A stretch of DNA of 24,385 nt from Perkinsus chesapeaki. Taxonomy: Eukaryota > Perkinsozoa > Perkinsida > Perkinsidae. The stretch is taken from contig JAAPAO010000543.1 of assembly GCA_013115145.1 (NCBI GenBank), forward strand, positions 1 to 24,385, in the 5' to 3' direction. Below the pieces are notes generated by a model that was given only the letters and a program-made list of their open reading frames with translations, did not search any database and was not told the origin of the DNA. The position numbers were made by a program, and so were the translations under genes. The first letter of the stretch is position 1. Each line of letters begins with the position of its first letter. Below are positions 1-12,600 of this stretch, one piece after another.

Positions 1-899
1 AAGTCTGATAAGACCTCAGCGTAAACGATTTGCTCAATCGTTTGTGGCTGAGCGTCGTCTCATCATATCGTGAAGAGTTATGTTTCAACATTCAGCTGTG
101 AGTTTTCAATACACTTTCATTATCTATGTTACTGATCTCGAGTTTAACAGCCCCGATTGTCCCACCGTATGAGCCACGATCCACAGCGAGGCCAGCTCGG
201 GCGGTGTGCATCTTAGTTTTTTGGTTCTGCACCAGCAGTATACCAGTAAGGAGCCAGACATCTCACTAAGGCATTGTAAAGGAGCGCTAATATGGGCTGC
301 CAAATGATTTATTACGCCCTATACTTGGCGCTTAAGCGAGCCCAGTAAAGCTAGTGTGATTACACTCGGCGTATCACACGAAGGAATGGTAATCTTTTTA
401 TGTGTGATTGTCACTACCGGGGAAAAAGACCAATAGCCAAGGAGAATGGCTACCAGAGGCAATCGATAGTGAAGGCATTATTCCCGCCGGGGAAAAGGAC
501 CGTACAGTCACAGGGAGGCTGTCGGAGGCAAACGGAGGGATTCGAGTTACACTCAGAACAAGGCGAAGAATGATTGGAGCGCGCTTGCTGAGTTCGGTGT
601 GCATGCGTGCAGATTAATCGATCATCCCATAGCTTCTCGTTGGCCGCAGACAAATTGCACAATCGGCGCAGGGTTTGGCCAGGGAGCATTCACCACGAAC
701 CTACGCACTTTTGGTGCTCAACACCTCCGCAAAGGAAACGCTTATGGTGAATGACACACACTGGACGTTTATTAAGATTTAGGATATAATCATAGCCCTC
801 ATGGAGGCGCCTCAATCCGTACAGAAGCATCAGGGCACGGTATGACTTCAGCCAAGTACACTGAGCCTCGTTTCCCTTGTGGATCTGAAACCAACAGAA
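1..899. other. Intergenic, no supported gene
   Basis: No frame here shows a recognisable motif or a splice-consistent chain of exons. Open frames on both strands are short and mostly lack an ATG start. The only repeat noticed is an imperfect direct repeat of about 15 bases (near 416 and 488, CCGGGGAAAAAGACC-like), which is too short to interpret. The segment lies downstream of the RING gene stop. Confidence 0.5.
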
Positions 900-2241
900 T
901 CACACAGGAATCAGCCGCCTTTCCCCCTTACCGCTCGTGGAACTGGATTCTGTAGTGTTACCAATTTCACCGATTTCCAAGTCATCGGCCCCAATAGTAG
1001 CCGGCTCAGTGGCGAGATCCTTTTCCTTAACTCGTGCTATCATCTTTATCTACCACCACACCATAGCTACCCTACCAGTAGCCCCATCTTACTCGCTCAC
1101 GGCAAACAGGGCACTTTCCATCATGCTTACACACTATATCTTCGCAACAAGCCTCACAGAGACCCGAATGGCCGCACGGCAGAAGAACAATATCGCAGGG
1201 AGTCTACAGGGGAACTTCTTCCACGACCGGGGAATCTCCTTACCTCGCCATCGAGGCAAATAAGACATTCCTCAGGCGCCGACGGTTTCACCTGTGCCAC
1301 TTGCCCCTCGACAACCGGCTCCCCTCGGCCTTGAGGAACCACGGAGTTCCTCAGTCTGTAGAAGTGCGTATTAATCTGACCACCGCATTGCCATCCAGTA
1401 AGGTTCCCGACCTTACCCGAGTCAGTCTAACTTGCTTTCCTTCAACTTCTCGGAGCTCCTCTAGTCGCTTCGCAATTACCTCCTAAATGCCACAGTCCCC
1501 CGTCCGGGCTAGTTCACAATATACCTCCCTTTCGCGTGCACGGTGGGCTCTGTTGGCAGAGCGGGCATACAAGCAGCTCCTACATACCCAGTTGGAGAGA
1601 TTGCCCGCCTGAGCGGTGTCGACGGATAGGCGCTGAGCAAGGTCGAAGGGAAGGTACACCGAGGAAAACACGGATCATTGAGAACTGCTAAACACAGCAA
1701 GCGTGTTGCTGTATAGCGTTTATAATAAACGACAGTAGAGCATATAATAGTTCATTTTCACTAACCCCCGCCTATGCTGATATACCGACTGACGGGCGGC
1801 GTCCGTCACCCTATGGAGTCGACGGTTTTCTAACCCACGCACTGGAGCCGCCAAATCGCTGGGGTTGGTCGAAATCATGCCATTCCACGCTGTCACATTA
1901 ACTTACAAAGTTCCTGTTACAAACTGCGCACACGTACACCTGCCTTGCCGCATTTCTCCTCTTGCGGCTGGACAGCAGGCCTAAGTCGGCAACATCACAA
2001 CAGTGTAGCCTGGGAGGGGTGAATCCCTTACCAACAAGTACGCAAATAGCAGGCAGCACCAGAAGAAGCATAAGAAGCCAGAGCATACTGGAGCTGTCAC
2101 TCCCGGTGCCTCGACTGCCCTCAGCACTCGACCCTGCTGCTTCTGTTGCCCCTAATAGACTGTCATTGTGTCACTGTCCCCTTTCCCACCTCGTAGCATT
2201 CTCGTTAACACCGAAGAGACAATGCCATTTCGATCAGGCAT
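900..2241 (-). CDS. Transmembrane C3HC4 RING-finger E3 ubiquitin ligase
   Basis: Probable membrane-anchored E3 ligase. Exons on the minus strand: 2241-2190, 2151-2032, 1980-1907, 1858-1835, 1632-1525, 1482-1417, 1291-1244, 1203-1093 and 1025-900, which join in phase to 242 codons. The ATG at 2241 opens a short Ser/Gly-rich lead. A single hydrophobic segment follows at about residues 40-57, then a basic patch (SSRKRR). Two CxxC pairs (C75/C78 and C107/C110) suggest a small zinc ribbon, followed by a charged helical stretch (RLEELREVEGK). The RING is complete: C157/C160, C174, H176, C180/C183, C195/C198, with the typical LLPCGH core. The tail is acidic and Ser/Thr-rich. The arrangement recalls membrane RING ligases of the MUL1/MAPL kind, but no BAM domain is seen. 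The 24-nt exon 4 is the least certain junction. RING E3s work with E2s such as the UBC13 pair downstream; pairing of these particular proteins is only a guess. Confidence 0.8.
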
Positions 2242-2312
2242 CGATTGCCAAGTAACTACTCAACTGCGAGACAAACACCTTAAGCCTTTCGCACGGCAGC
2301 GGGTCACGTTAC

Positions 2313-2486
2313 CGTTGAACCACCTTCTGGAAGTTCTGGTAGCTCTAGCTTGGTTCAACGTTACTGTTTGCTTACAGTAGTACAAACTACATTAATACTA
2401 ACTTAGTATTAATGTTATTGGTACAATTATTCTCAGTATCATGTAGCATCAATTTGTTACCCAAGAGAAGGTTACCAAAGGTAACC
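2313..2486. repeat. Cluster of three palindromes upstream of the RING gene
   Basis: Three inverted repeats lie within 174 bases between the RING start codon and the next gene. Arms CGTTGAACCA (2313-2322) and TGGTTCAACG (2351-2360) are perfect. Arms ATTAATACTA (2391-2400) and TAGTATTAAT (2404-2413) are perfect with a 3-nt loop. Arms GGTTACC (2470-2476) and GGTAACC (2480-2486) are perfect with an AAA loop. They could be regulatory sites for the minus-strand RING gene, or remnants of a small palindromic element; the sequence does not decide. Confidence 0.6.
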
Positions 2487-2602
2487 CATAAATGTTTAAT
2501 GTCACTTCATTCCCCATTCGTCTTGCGGTTCATCAATTAACTCTCTTCAACGCAAGCCTTCTCTATATAGAAACGTACAGTGCAAAACGTACAAGCACAG
2601 TG

Positions 2603-3122
2603 TTATCGCATTGGTGAAGGCGTAGAGTAAGACGGAGCAGGCGATGCCAGAGGGCTCGGTTGCGCTCCGTTCGGTCGCTGTGGGCTCGCCGGCGGGGGAG
2701 TAGCTGTTGGCCGGGGCCTCGATGCCACAACAGAAAAACCAAAGTCCTTTATAAACTCGCAATCGCTCTGAAAGAATACCGATAATCGAATTTCCATGGC
2801 ATTTCTTACCGCTCTTGGGAGGGGAGGTGTGACAAGGTGTACTGGCTTCAATTCCGCATCACTAACCGGCTTCAACGCCGCAGTTGGCTGCGCATTTCTT
2901 CCCGCCGCCGAGGCCGCTTCCTGAAAATATGCTCAGCACGCTTGAGGCGGGCGAACATGTCACCTGCTCCCTGAGGAGGACCGATGCCGAGCCGGGCAGG
3001 ATCAATGGGCCTGCTTCCTTGGCAAGCTCAATGAAGCTGTAGATGTAGAGAGCGAGCAGACGCTGCCGCGCAGAGGGAGTGTCCGAACCTCGCTCGTGGA
3101 CTGCTCGAAGGCAGGAGTGAGC
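2603..3122 (-). CDS. Unrecognised protein, C-terminal exons
   Basis: Three exons join in phase on the minus strand: 3122-2964, 2920-2810 and 2767-2603, with introns of 43 and 42 nt that have good CTCAG or TTTCAG acceptors. The first exon encodes a helical, partly hydrophobic stretch (ARQRLLALYIYSFIELAKEA). The middle is Ala/Pro-rich. The last exon ends in a low-complexity Pro/Ser/Ala tail (ATPPPASPQRP, PSYSTPSPMR) before TAA. No family was recognised. The start is not resolved: a 12-nt first exon at 3267-3256 (ATG, donor GTACAC) would be in phase but is weak. The 42-nt second intron is a multiple of three without a stop, so it could instead be retained coding sequence. Confidence 0.45.
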
Positions 3123-3267
3123 CTGAGGTGGTGAAAATGATAATATGTGGTTAAGTGGGGTGACAGCAGCGAAGTGATTTGGGCAGCCGAAGATAACTGA
3201 GAGCTCTTAATTCATATAATGAAAAGGGAGCTCCAACCCAGGATGCCCTGTGTACGCCATAAAGCAT

Positions 3268-3625
3268 ATTTCTGATGTCGTAGACTTATTGTTGGTGCTG
3301 TTGCTGTGGAAGGCTATGGTAAGGTATATAATTATTAGTCCTATACTGGTGATTATTATCAAGAGTCTTGACTCACGGAAATACGCTGCTCCGGATATTA
3401 TTACAATGAACGGTGTGTTGTGCCCAACTCTGGAACAGAGGCAAAGAACTACTGGTAAAACAGGCTACTGAGCCTGGCAATATAACCTGCCCTTTTCAAT
3501 CTCACTATCTGTATTACCTACTGTACTCGGTGTGGGTGGTAGATTTTATGGGAAGAATTTCTAGAGTGGTTTGAGCGCGCTGCGTAAGTTCTCGAGGTTG
3601 GGATCGAATCGATATTGAATACTAA
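3268..3625. other. Intergenic, nothing supported
   Basis: AT-rich stretch between two minus-strand genes. It should contain the 5' end of the 2603-3122 gene and lies downstream of the 3626-4400 gene. The plus-strand open frame here starts without ATG and shows no motif. Confidence 0.4.
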
Positions 3626-4400
3626 TCAGAAATAAGGACTTTTTTGCCTCTGTCTCATAGCTCTGCGCCAGTCACCGCTCATGGTAAGAATATGTGGTGC
3701 AGTGTATAGTGGTAACCCTTTGAGGACATCACAGGGGTCCCACTCGGGGTTGGGACCGGCGAGACACAGAGTTCGCCAACGCGAGAAAAGCAGCCCGGGT
3801 CCACGACCCTTCTGAGAGGTCTCATGTCCCACCTGAATTTCCAAATCCATTTGCCCAGCAGGTCCAGCTTCCTGCAGCATCTCCGAGACGAACTCCTGAA
3901 GGCTTTCCACTTCCCCACGGGAGCCCTCCGATCGTCGCTCTACGAGCAACAGCCACATCGGGGCCATTTTCCGCCGAATGCCAAGAGCCAGCTGACAACA
4001 GAAATACTGCAGGTGAGACAGGAGAGCCTATTACATCGCTAGCCAGCACCACCTTGAACGTTCCATCGTCTACCGAGTACTCCTTTCCCCGCAAAATGGT
4101 GGGATGCCTCCCTCGCTGCTGCCACAATCTTGTGTGCTCCAGCGTGGTAAGTAGGAGCTCTGGCCCGTCGAATACAAAAGATTCTTCCCGAACTGTCCAC
4201 GGAAGCTCTTGTAGCTGTTGTGGGCGGCAACCTGGGAATGTTATCCGCCAAGGAGTGGCTTGCTCTCGCATGAGGAATACTCGACCGGGAGCCTCGGCTG
4301 GAAGGCGGATGGCACTGAACTCGGGGGTCAGTGAGCCTTCGAGGAGCTCATCTGAAAGTACACCACCGTTCGTACGCAAGGATACCACAACAAAATTCAT
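3626..4400 (-). CDS. Possible Mediator subunit 20 (Med20-like)
   Basis: Two exons, 4400-4035 and 3991-3626, with a 43-nt intron (GTAATA...GTCAG) that joins in phase to about 243 codons. The start is the ATG at 4400; the upstream in-frame TTG at 4409 is unlikely. The order of elements parallels Med20: a strand with FLMREQATP, a mid helix around ELLLTTLEHTRLW, then RGKEYSVDDGTFKVVLASD, which resembles the G-x-x-Y-x-x-x-D-F-x-V-K-V-G strand of Med20. After it come a basic strand and MWLLLVERR with a following helix. This is a weak, fold-level resemblance made from memory of the animal protein. Residues after about 165 do not match and may hide another intron. If right, it would be a head-module Mediator subunit in the nucleus. 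Otherwise it is a protein of unknown function. Confidence 0.4.
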
Positions 4401-4783
4401 TGTCGTCAAGGTTCCAATGTCTTAGTTCCCGTTTCGATGAAGTTACAACGCTTTCCGTTCCGCACTACTGAAGATTCCCTCAGCAAGTCGGGTGAATCAT
4501 AATAAGATTCCAACTAGGTTAGTTCAGATACCTTCAGGTGCCTAGCGAACTCTTCCCACTCATTTGTGGGGCAATCTTGTTGACTTTCTTTGTAAAATTA
4601 AGTCCACATTGGTTGTTATTTGGAAATAAGCCTTCAGAAGACTCCGTGAAACCATCACGTCCGACAACAGCCTCTCATTAACGTACAATTTTCCCACTAT
4701 AATCCGCCCTATCATTCATCACCTACAGTCCTCCATAATTTGCCCTTATCGACCCGAGCCACTGTTAATTAACTTCGTGAGCT
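4401..4783. other. Intergenic, nothing supported
   Basis: AT-rich spacer upstream of the Med20-like start. No motif-bearing frame or RNA gene was seen. It may hold the promoter of the minus-strand gene at 3626-4400. Confidence 0.4.
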
Positions 4784-5134
4784 TCAAATGCACTGTATGA
4801 AGTACCCGCCTTGGTGGGGCGAATCCCCGACTGAACGTGGAAGAGCTGGGCGGAATTTTATCAAACTATCCCATGATCTACTATGGCCCAGACGACCTGC
4901 TCTGTCCCAATCACTACTGATATCAGTTCCATGCCGCTCAGCCTCCACCTGAGTGTTCTGTATGGTGCTCCTCTCGGGCAGGACCGGCTGGTGGTAGTCC
5001 CTGGCCGTTGCTCGCCATTCCCCTAGGAGCTTGCAGTTCCCTTGCTGACGCAACCAGAGCTCGACGTCGAGACCGCACTCGCGAGAGAGACATAACCCGA
5101 CAAATCGCTCATCCATGAAAAAGGCAAACTGCAT
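4784..5134 (-). CDS. Hypothetical ORF, 116 codons, doubtful
   Basis: An ATG-to-TGA open frame on the minus strand with a charged, tryptophan-containing composition (DVELWLRQQGNC, KLLGEWRATARDYHQPV). No domain was recognised. The start ATG sits inside a good-looking splice acceptor (CCTATGCAG), so the real exon might begin just after it. A competing frame stays open over the first half of the same segment after an acceptor near 5190. One real exon may lie here, but which frame is used cannot be decided by reading. Confidence 0.25.
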   Translation of the reverse strand: MQFAFFMDERFVGLCLSRECGLDVELWLRQQGNCKLLGEWRATARDYHQPVLPERSTIQNTQVEAERHGTDISSDWDRAGRLGHSRSWDSLIKFRPALPRSVGDSPHQGGYFIQCI

Positions 5135-5977
5135 AGGTCACCAAGTTGCAAGGCGAAATATCTTGGGAAGCTTATCTCGCTGAAAATTTGGATTTAGAAA
5201 GAGTATGTCTGCTTAAGGCCACTAACCTTCATTGGCTCTCAAGGCGGTTGCCTGTCATTTCATACTTCACAGAAGGCACTGTTCTCGAACAAGGTGGTCG
5301 ACAGCAATGGTGGGGGTGCTCATAACTGATTACTACGTGCTCTTGAAGAGGCATGTTCGGCTAGTTATGTGACCGTCCAGGTGATGCTATTAGCGTGGAA
5401 CTGGGAATATCTACTGGGTTGTCAAACGCTTATGAGGTCCAGGTCAACACTCGCAGGTTTAAGAGGTAATTAGACTCGGCTTATTATGGTCAAAAAGCTC
5501 TTTGGTTCCACTATATATCGGAGCGATCTCGCGATGGGGGGTTCTTAGTCGACCTCTAAAAATATCTTAGATGGTCTAACTTGCTCTTCACTATGCGGAA
5601 ACATAAAAAAGCAGGCATTGGAGCCTTGCGTGAAGGAGACAGTTCTTGTGTTACAGTAGCTGTTACCGTGCTGCTTCTTAACGCCACTAGCACTGCGCAA
5701 AAATTCGTGCTTCGCTCCGCCTCAGAAAAATTTCACGAATAGCGATTTTCATAAAATGATTTCCCAACTCCCACTAGCTTCTTATCAGTCTCGTTCAGCT
5801 AGTGTTGCTCAGTCCCGCGAAAACATGGCTCATCAAATTGAGCTCAGGGAATCTTTAAGGTCTCTAATGCACGCTTCGAGGTGAGGAGACGTATCTTTAA
5901 TTCAGTACTAAGCTTTTTCCAGCCGCTGTGGAGTTAAGTTGCTCATTAGTGTTGGTGTTAGTATAAGTAACATTTTC
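5135..5977. other. Long non-coding stretch upstream of the UBC13 pair
   Basis: No supported gene. It contains an AT-rich stem with arms ATTCGTG (5703-5709) and CACGAAT (5734-5740). The region must include the promoter of the first UBC13 gene, but no clear core element was identified. Confidence 0.4.
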
Positions 5978-6653
<676 letters not shown>

Positions 6654-6741
6654 TAATGTTTGCCCCGCTGTCCCTGTTGGTGCTCTTCGCTTTGTAGCAT
6701 CAACTTAAAACACACTGTAGACTTACCTACTGTTCCCATTG

Positions 6742-6817
6742 CCCTTTCGGCCGCCGATCCTCACCAGAAGGTCATACCGCTCTTTGGCGGTATCTTGGAT
6801 GATCGGCGCTGAAAGGG
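6742..6817. other. Nested hairpin between the UBC13 copies
   Basis: Outer arms start with CCCTTTC (6742) and end with GAAAGGG (6817), and continue after a small internal loop with CGCCGATC pairing to GATCGGCG. Inside lies a second perfect stem, ATACCGC (6774-6780) with GCGGTAT (6787-6793). The two-stem fold spans 76 nt and is GC-rich compared with the surroundings. It could be a structured RNA, a 3' processing signal for copy 1, or a small palindromic element. No match to a known RNA was recognised. Confidence 0.6.
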
Positions 6818-6931
6818 TGTGTCAGAGATAACAGTTTCCTATATATTGTTCCTTTTATTTTGGACAGCATTGAGCATATTAATTCGGTGATCTGTGGGGT
6901 TCAGGGGAGAGCTCGGCCTTCTGTTTGCTCG

Positions 6932-8252
<1,321 letters not shown>

Positions 8253-9043
8253 ATGGTAACCGACTGCAGCAGTACAGTATTAGGGTCCCCCTACCGCCTT
8301 AGCAAGACAAGCAACGAGAGCCCGTCGACTACTTGCCCGACGGGTGGCTCATCTCAGACAGTAGAGTCGTCACCGCAGGCAGGAATACAGACGGCTTTGA
8401 GTTTTGCAGCCACGCAACTGCTCAGGGCTGGATGTTTCGTGGGTGAGAGATGGGGTGAATCACATTTTGGAAGGTGTAGAAGCATTCGTATAACGCCGGG
8501 GAGAGACAGTGTCGCCGTGGCTGTGCTGATGTGTGGAATTGAGAAGATACTTGATTTTTAAAACTTTTAAGCAATTGTGAATGGTGATTGTTATACCAAT
8601 ATATTCCCCTTGGCTCGCGGGGATCGAAAGATTGAGTTTTGAGAATTTCCTCTGACAAAAGCGGGCCCACTGTACATTTCGTCCTATAATGTGGTTAATA
8701 GGCGGATCCTAGGTAGACTGCTTACCGACACCTACGATCGGCTACTAAGAGCAGAATCGTCGGCTCCCGCGAAAATTCTGAAGCCTTCTCGTATCTGGTT
8801 TGCATGTTATCTACACATATCCGTTCAAATTCATCAGTTGGGGTTCAGCCATGAACATCTAATCATCTTAGTTCTTTTCTAGGTGATAAGATAGATGAAC
8901 TTCTGGACACGTTGATTCCCGGTGACCCACCCAGTAGCAGCAGGACCGCCGCTGAGATTGAGAATGACGAATGGATCCTAGTGGAGCGACCTTCAGCGAA
9001 CGGCCTGTCTCCACATAGTGCAGCCGGTATAGGAACAAAATGA
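8253..9043 (+). CDS. Small unrecognised protein with acidic LIR-like tail
   Basis: Exons 8253-8360, 8410-8473, 8713-8790 and 8883-9043 join in phase to 136 residues. The last junction (donor GTATCT at 8791, acceptor TTTTCTAG at 8882) is the best supported. The first three exons are plausible but less sure, and the first may extend 5' to the acceptor at 8229. The N-terminus is Ser/Thr-rich. The middle reads DVSWVRDGVNHILE and LLTDTYDRLLRAE, probably helical, followed by KIDELLDTL. Near the C-terminus, EIENDEWILVERP has an acidic run before W-x-x-V, the form of an ATG8-interacting (LIR) motif. That is a short pattern which occurs by chance. No family was recognised. Confidence 0.45.
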
Positions 9044-9613
9044 CTTGGCAAACGTTTAATATATATCACTTTTATACCCGTTATGCTGGTCTGGATCAAT
9101 GCCAGCTGGCTGCTGCACCATATAGTAGTCGTTAAAGGTGTTGTCTAGGCAAATCACTGTAATAGGAAATTGTCCGCTTAACTGTTGATGTCGAGTTGGG
9201 GTTAATCGGGGCAGGTTGGTATTGGGGTTTTAAGCCTTGGGAAGAGACTGGCTGGGCGAGGATGTCGTAGACTGGTCTTATGTTAATTCGTAGCGAATGA
9301 TGTATTGGCTCAATAAAGAGTGTTGCTGATAGCCGTTGTTAGTGGTCACTGCTAGTGATAGTGGTAGTAGTCATTTTCCGACCTCAGATGGAGGGACGTT
9401 AAAGTTACAGGTGAAGTCACGTGCGAGTTAGATCTTAACCATGTTGGTATGAGGGTTCCTGTGGACAAATCTTATATGGGCGGCACTAAGTTGGACCGTA
9501 TAGATCACTCGTAACGTAACAAATTGCACCGATTTCATGTAAAAAGGTCTGTGGAATATCTATTAACCGTTTCATTACAGAGAATGAAGTCCGTCAGTGT
9601 TTTTTTGTTTTGA
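9044..9613. other. Spacer upstream of the HutF-M20 gene
   Basis: GT-rich plus strand with no supported coding exon. The minus-strand frame from 9927 overlaps real HutF coding sequence and is a shadow. The region presumably carries the promoter of the next gene. Confidence 0.4.
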
Positions 9614-12600
9614 ATGAGTTCAGCGCGGCGTAGAATATCTGAGGTATGGCTGCCAGAGCTTTGCTGGAGCGAACGGACTGGCCGATTCGAAACCAACATG
9701 GGGGTCCGCTGCCCTTTGGTGATCGCTTGGTAGTGGATGGCTAATTGATTCAGGTTGCTGTGACCAAGTCGGGTGACATTGCTGAGGTTTTTGAGGACGT
9801 ACGAGAGATACCGAAGGACTGTAGCAGAAGGGAGCTGAGGAGAGTGGCTATGATGCCGGGCTTTGTCAACTGCCATAGCCACGCCTTTCAGAGGAATCTG
9901 AGAGGAAAAGGAGAGTCGGAATATCAAACAGGTGCCGATTTAGAAGAGGGATTCATCGATTCTAGTAGCGTTTCATTTATGAAAACGAATCGCAGAATCG
10001 ACCTCAAATGTGTCGATTGGATGGTCTCTCAGGCCGGGTGGGAGCGGAGGCTAACTTTTGGTCCTGGCGAGAGGAGATGTATGGTCTTGTGGATAAGGTG
10101 GCTGATGACCCTAATAAGATGAAGGACGTCTGCCGGTGAGAAAGTCTTCATAAGCTCACTGTTCTTCATTATTTTCATGTCATCTTCATAACCAACGGGG
10201 GATTTCATCACCATGCATATTGGCAACTCACAGTGCACGAACCGTTGGTGAAATACGTCGGCCTGCGTGTCAACTACTATTAACGCGTCTCGTCCCTTAT
10301 CCGATGCCCCCTTGAAGTTTTCAAGGTGTACCTTGATAACCACACTCTTTACCGTCGTGTTAGTATGCTTTCACGATAAAAAATTTTGGAGTTTTGCTGG
10401 GTTTTTTCTGACCGATCGGTAGCGGAAAAGGATTGTTTTTATACGTTTCATAAGTCGGAGTTCTGACCGCGTTTTCTTCCAACTTGGAAATTGTGTCAGC
10501 CGCTGCTTCGAAGAGATGCGAGACGCCGGTATCACTAGTGTGGGAGAGTTTCACTACCTCCATCATACCGACTCGGCCGCTGCGAACGACTTTTTGCTGG
10601 ATAAGGCTGTGCTGGAGGCGGCCGATGAGGCCGGGATACGGATGAGGCTTATTGAAACGTAGGTGGCTCCTCCTCCAGTTTGTCGCACTAGTTAATATCA
10701 GTCATCTTTCGTGAAGGGGGGAAATTGATTCGCTTCGAAATGACCGATGTGTTACTGGGAGAGGAGCGACGAGGAATCGGGTTTATCGAGGGGCTCGACT
10801 AATTCGGTCGAGCTATGATCAAATTCCACTACGATTGCGAGGTTTGTGGAACTTCCTCGGTTTTCCTCCTTTCTGACGGCTCCGTTGGATGGGGCGATGA
10901 GTCGATCTCCAAATAGTACCAAAAGTACCAAATAACACCCCACGGCATATCCCCTCCAATCTGCATAGTGATGAGGTCCTTAGTTTGCCTTCGATTGTGT
11001 AGATATTACCATTCGTCATCGGTGGATGGTAAGCCTCTAGAAGGCAGCCAGAGACACTTCGAGTCCGGCGAGCCCGACGTACTGCCGAGATCCTTGAGCC
11101 ATTTTGTGGAGGCTTCCTTCAGTCTTTGTCGATCTTCAAGGAGCAGTTCGGTCATCTGGAGGCCACGGTGGCAGATAATCCTCTTCTAAGTCTTGGAGTT
11201 GCTGCACATTCAATCAGAGGATGTGACGCTGTGACGGCCAAGAAGCTTTTGGACTTCGCAAGGGAGAAGGGCGTTCCTTTTCACATGCACGTTGAAGAGC
11301 AGACTAAAGAGATAGAGGCGGCCAAAGCAGTGTAGGTGCTCGGGGATATCTCGCACTTGTCGCCAAATCATATCAACTAAGTTGCAAGGATTTATCAACA
11401 GTCGTTGGCATCGCGTGGTTATGCGGTCGTAGGTGGGAAAGGTTTTGCTAGGGGGAAATATTTGTGAGATTGTCCCATTCCGAGAGCATCATATCTCCCC
11501 CCCCCTAAGCTTCCCGGCTTTATCCCTCGCCCATCCATGATATCGTTCGATGACAGATACAATGGTCGAACTGTGTCGAGGGTCCTCCTGGACCACGGTG
11601 TGTCTGGTCCTGATGTCACCTTAATACATTGCACACATACCTCAGTAGCGGACATGGAAGGGCTAGCCGCGGCCGGCGCGAATATATGTATTTGTCCGAC
11701 CACTGAGGGTTGCCTGGCCGATGGGCTGCCGGATCTCTCCCAGCTCCGACCGAGTCATGGGCAGGTCCTCAGCGCCGCGATGTCTGCTTCTTGATCGGGC
11801 TTATCAGGTCTGCATCGGTTCCGATTGCAACGCTCGTATTGATAGTTTAGAGGAGCTCAGATGGCTCGAGTACGCCCACCGAGTTCGGACTCATCGCAGA
11901 GGTGTTATCATTACGGACACCTATAAAAGTGGAGAGGCGGAGGAGTCCAAGTTGGCGGTACGGAGGGACCTTTGATCTTTTGAGCCATGGGGAATATTCC
12001 GATTACCGAATCGAAGTTTCCCCCAGCATTTGAAGAGCATCGCGGGGCTCTCTCAGACGTTCCTGCTGGGCATTGCAACCTGGGCCGGAGCACGTTCGCT
12101 AGGCCTATTGAACACGGGAAGGATTGCCGCTGGATACTCAGCTGACATTAACCTTATTAACTTGGAGCACCCTGCTCTGTCGGCCCTGGAAGGTGATATC
12201 CGGGACGTCCTGGCGCCGGCGTTGGTGTTTGGTCTGAGCGCCAATGAGGCTGTTTGTGCGAGCGCTGTCGGTGGAAAGTAAGGTGCGCGTGGACGGATGG
12301 GGAGATCGAATCGATTAGATGGCGAATCACGCCGTCTGGCTTGGCGGTCAGCGCGGTGGAGTTCCTCAATAGACCGTTGAAGATCGAGCACCATGTGATT
12401 CTGCAGAAGGGAGCGCTGCCTGATGACCCCGAAGATGCCCTGGCTCTCGCTCGAGCGTTGATTGATTCGGCCAGCCCTAGTGGGTATGAAGAGAGCATGG
12501 CTGAGGTTATCGTCGAGAGGCTTAAGATGACAGGCTGGCAGGTGAGGAGGCTGTGTGATAGATACATAAGAGGAGGGCCGCTGTTGTGAGGTAACTTGGT

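Noticed and set aside
416-502. Imperfect 15-bp direct repeat, possible CRISPR-like or tandem array
   Set aside because: Only two copies, spaced by about 57 bases, with no further units.
879-1334. 151-codon plus-strand frame
   Set aside because: Starts at GTG, has no motif, and is antisense to the RING gene exons.
9646-9753. HutF start at ATG 9646 (MAARALLERTDW) with a 21-24-nt intron
   Set aside because: The N-terminus looks HutF-like, but the intron would be far shorter than any other here. The ATG at 9614 with donor GTATGG at 9644 gives a 110-nt intron in phase. Not fully excluded.
11098-11122. Frameshift or 17-nt intron in HutF
   Set aside because: Moving the donor to GTACTG at 11079 gives a normal 44-nt intron, restores phase and keeps alignment with HutF, so no frameshift is needed.
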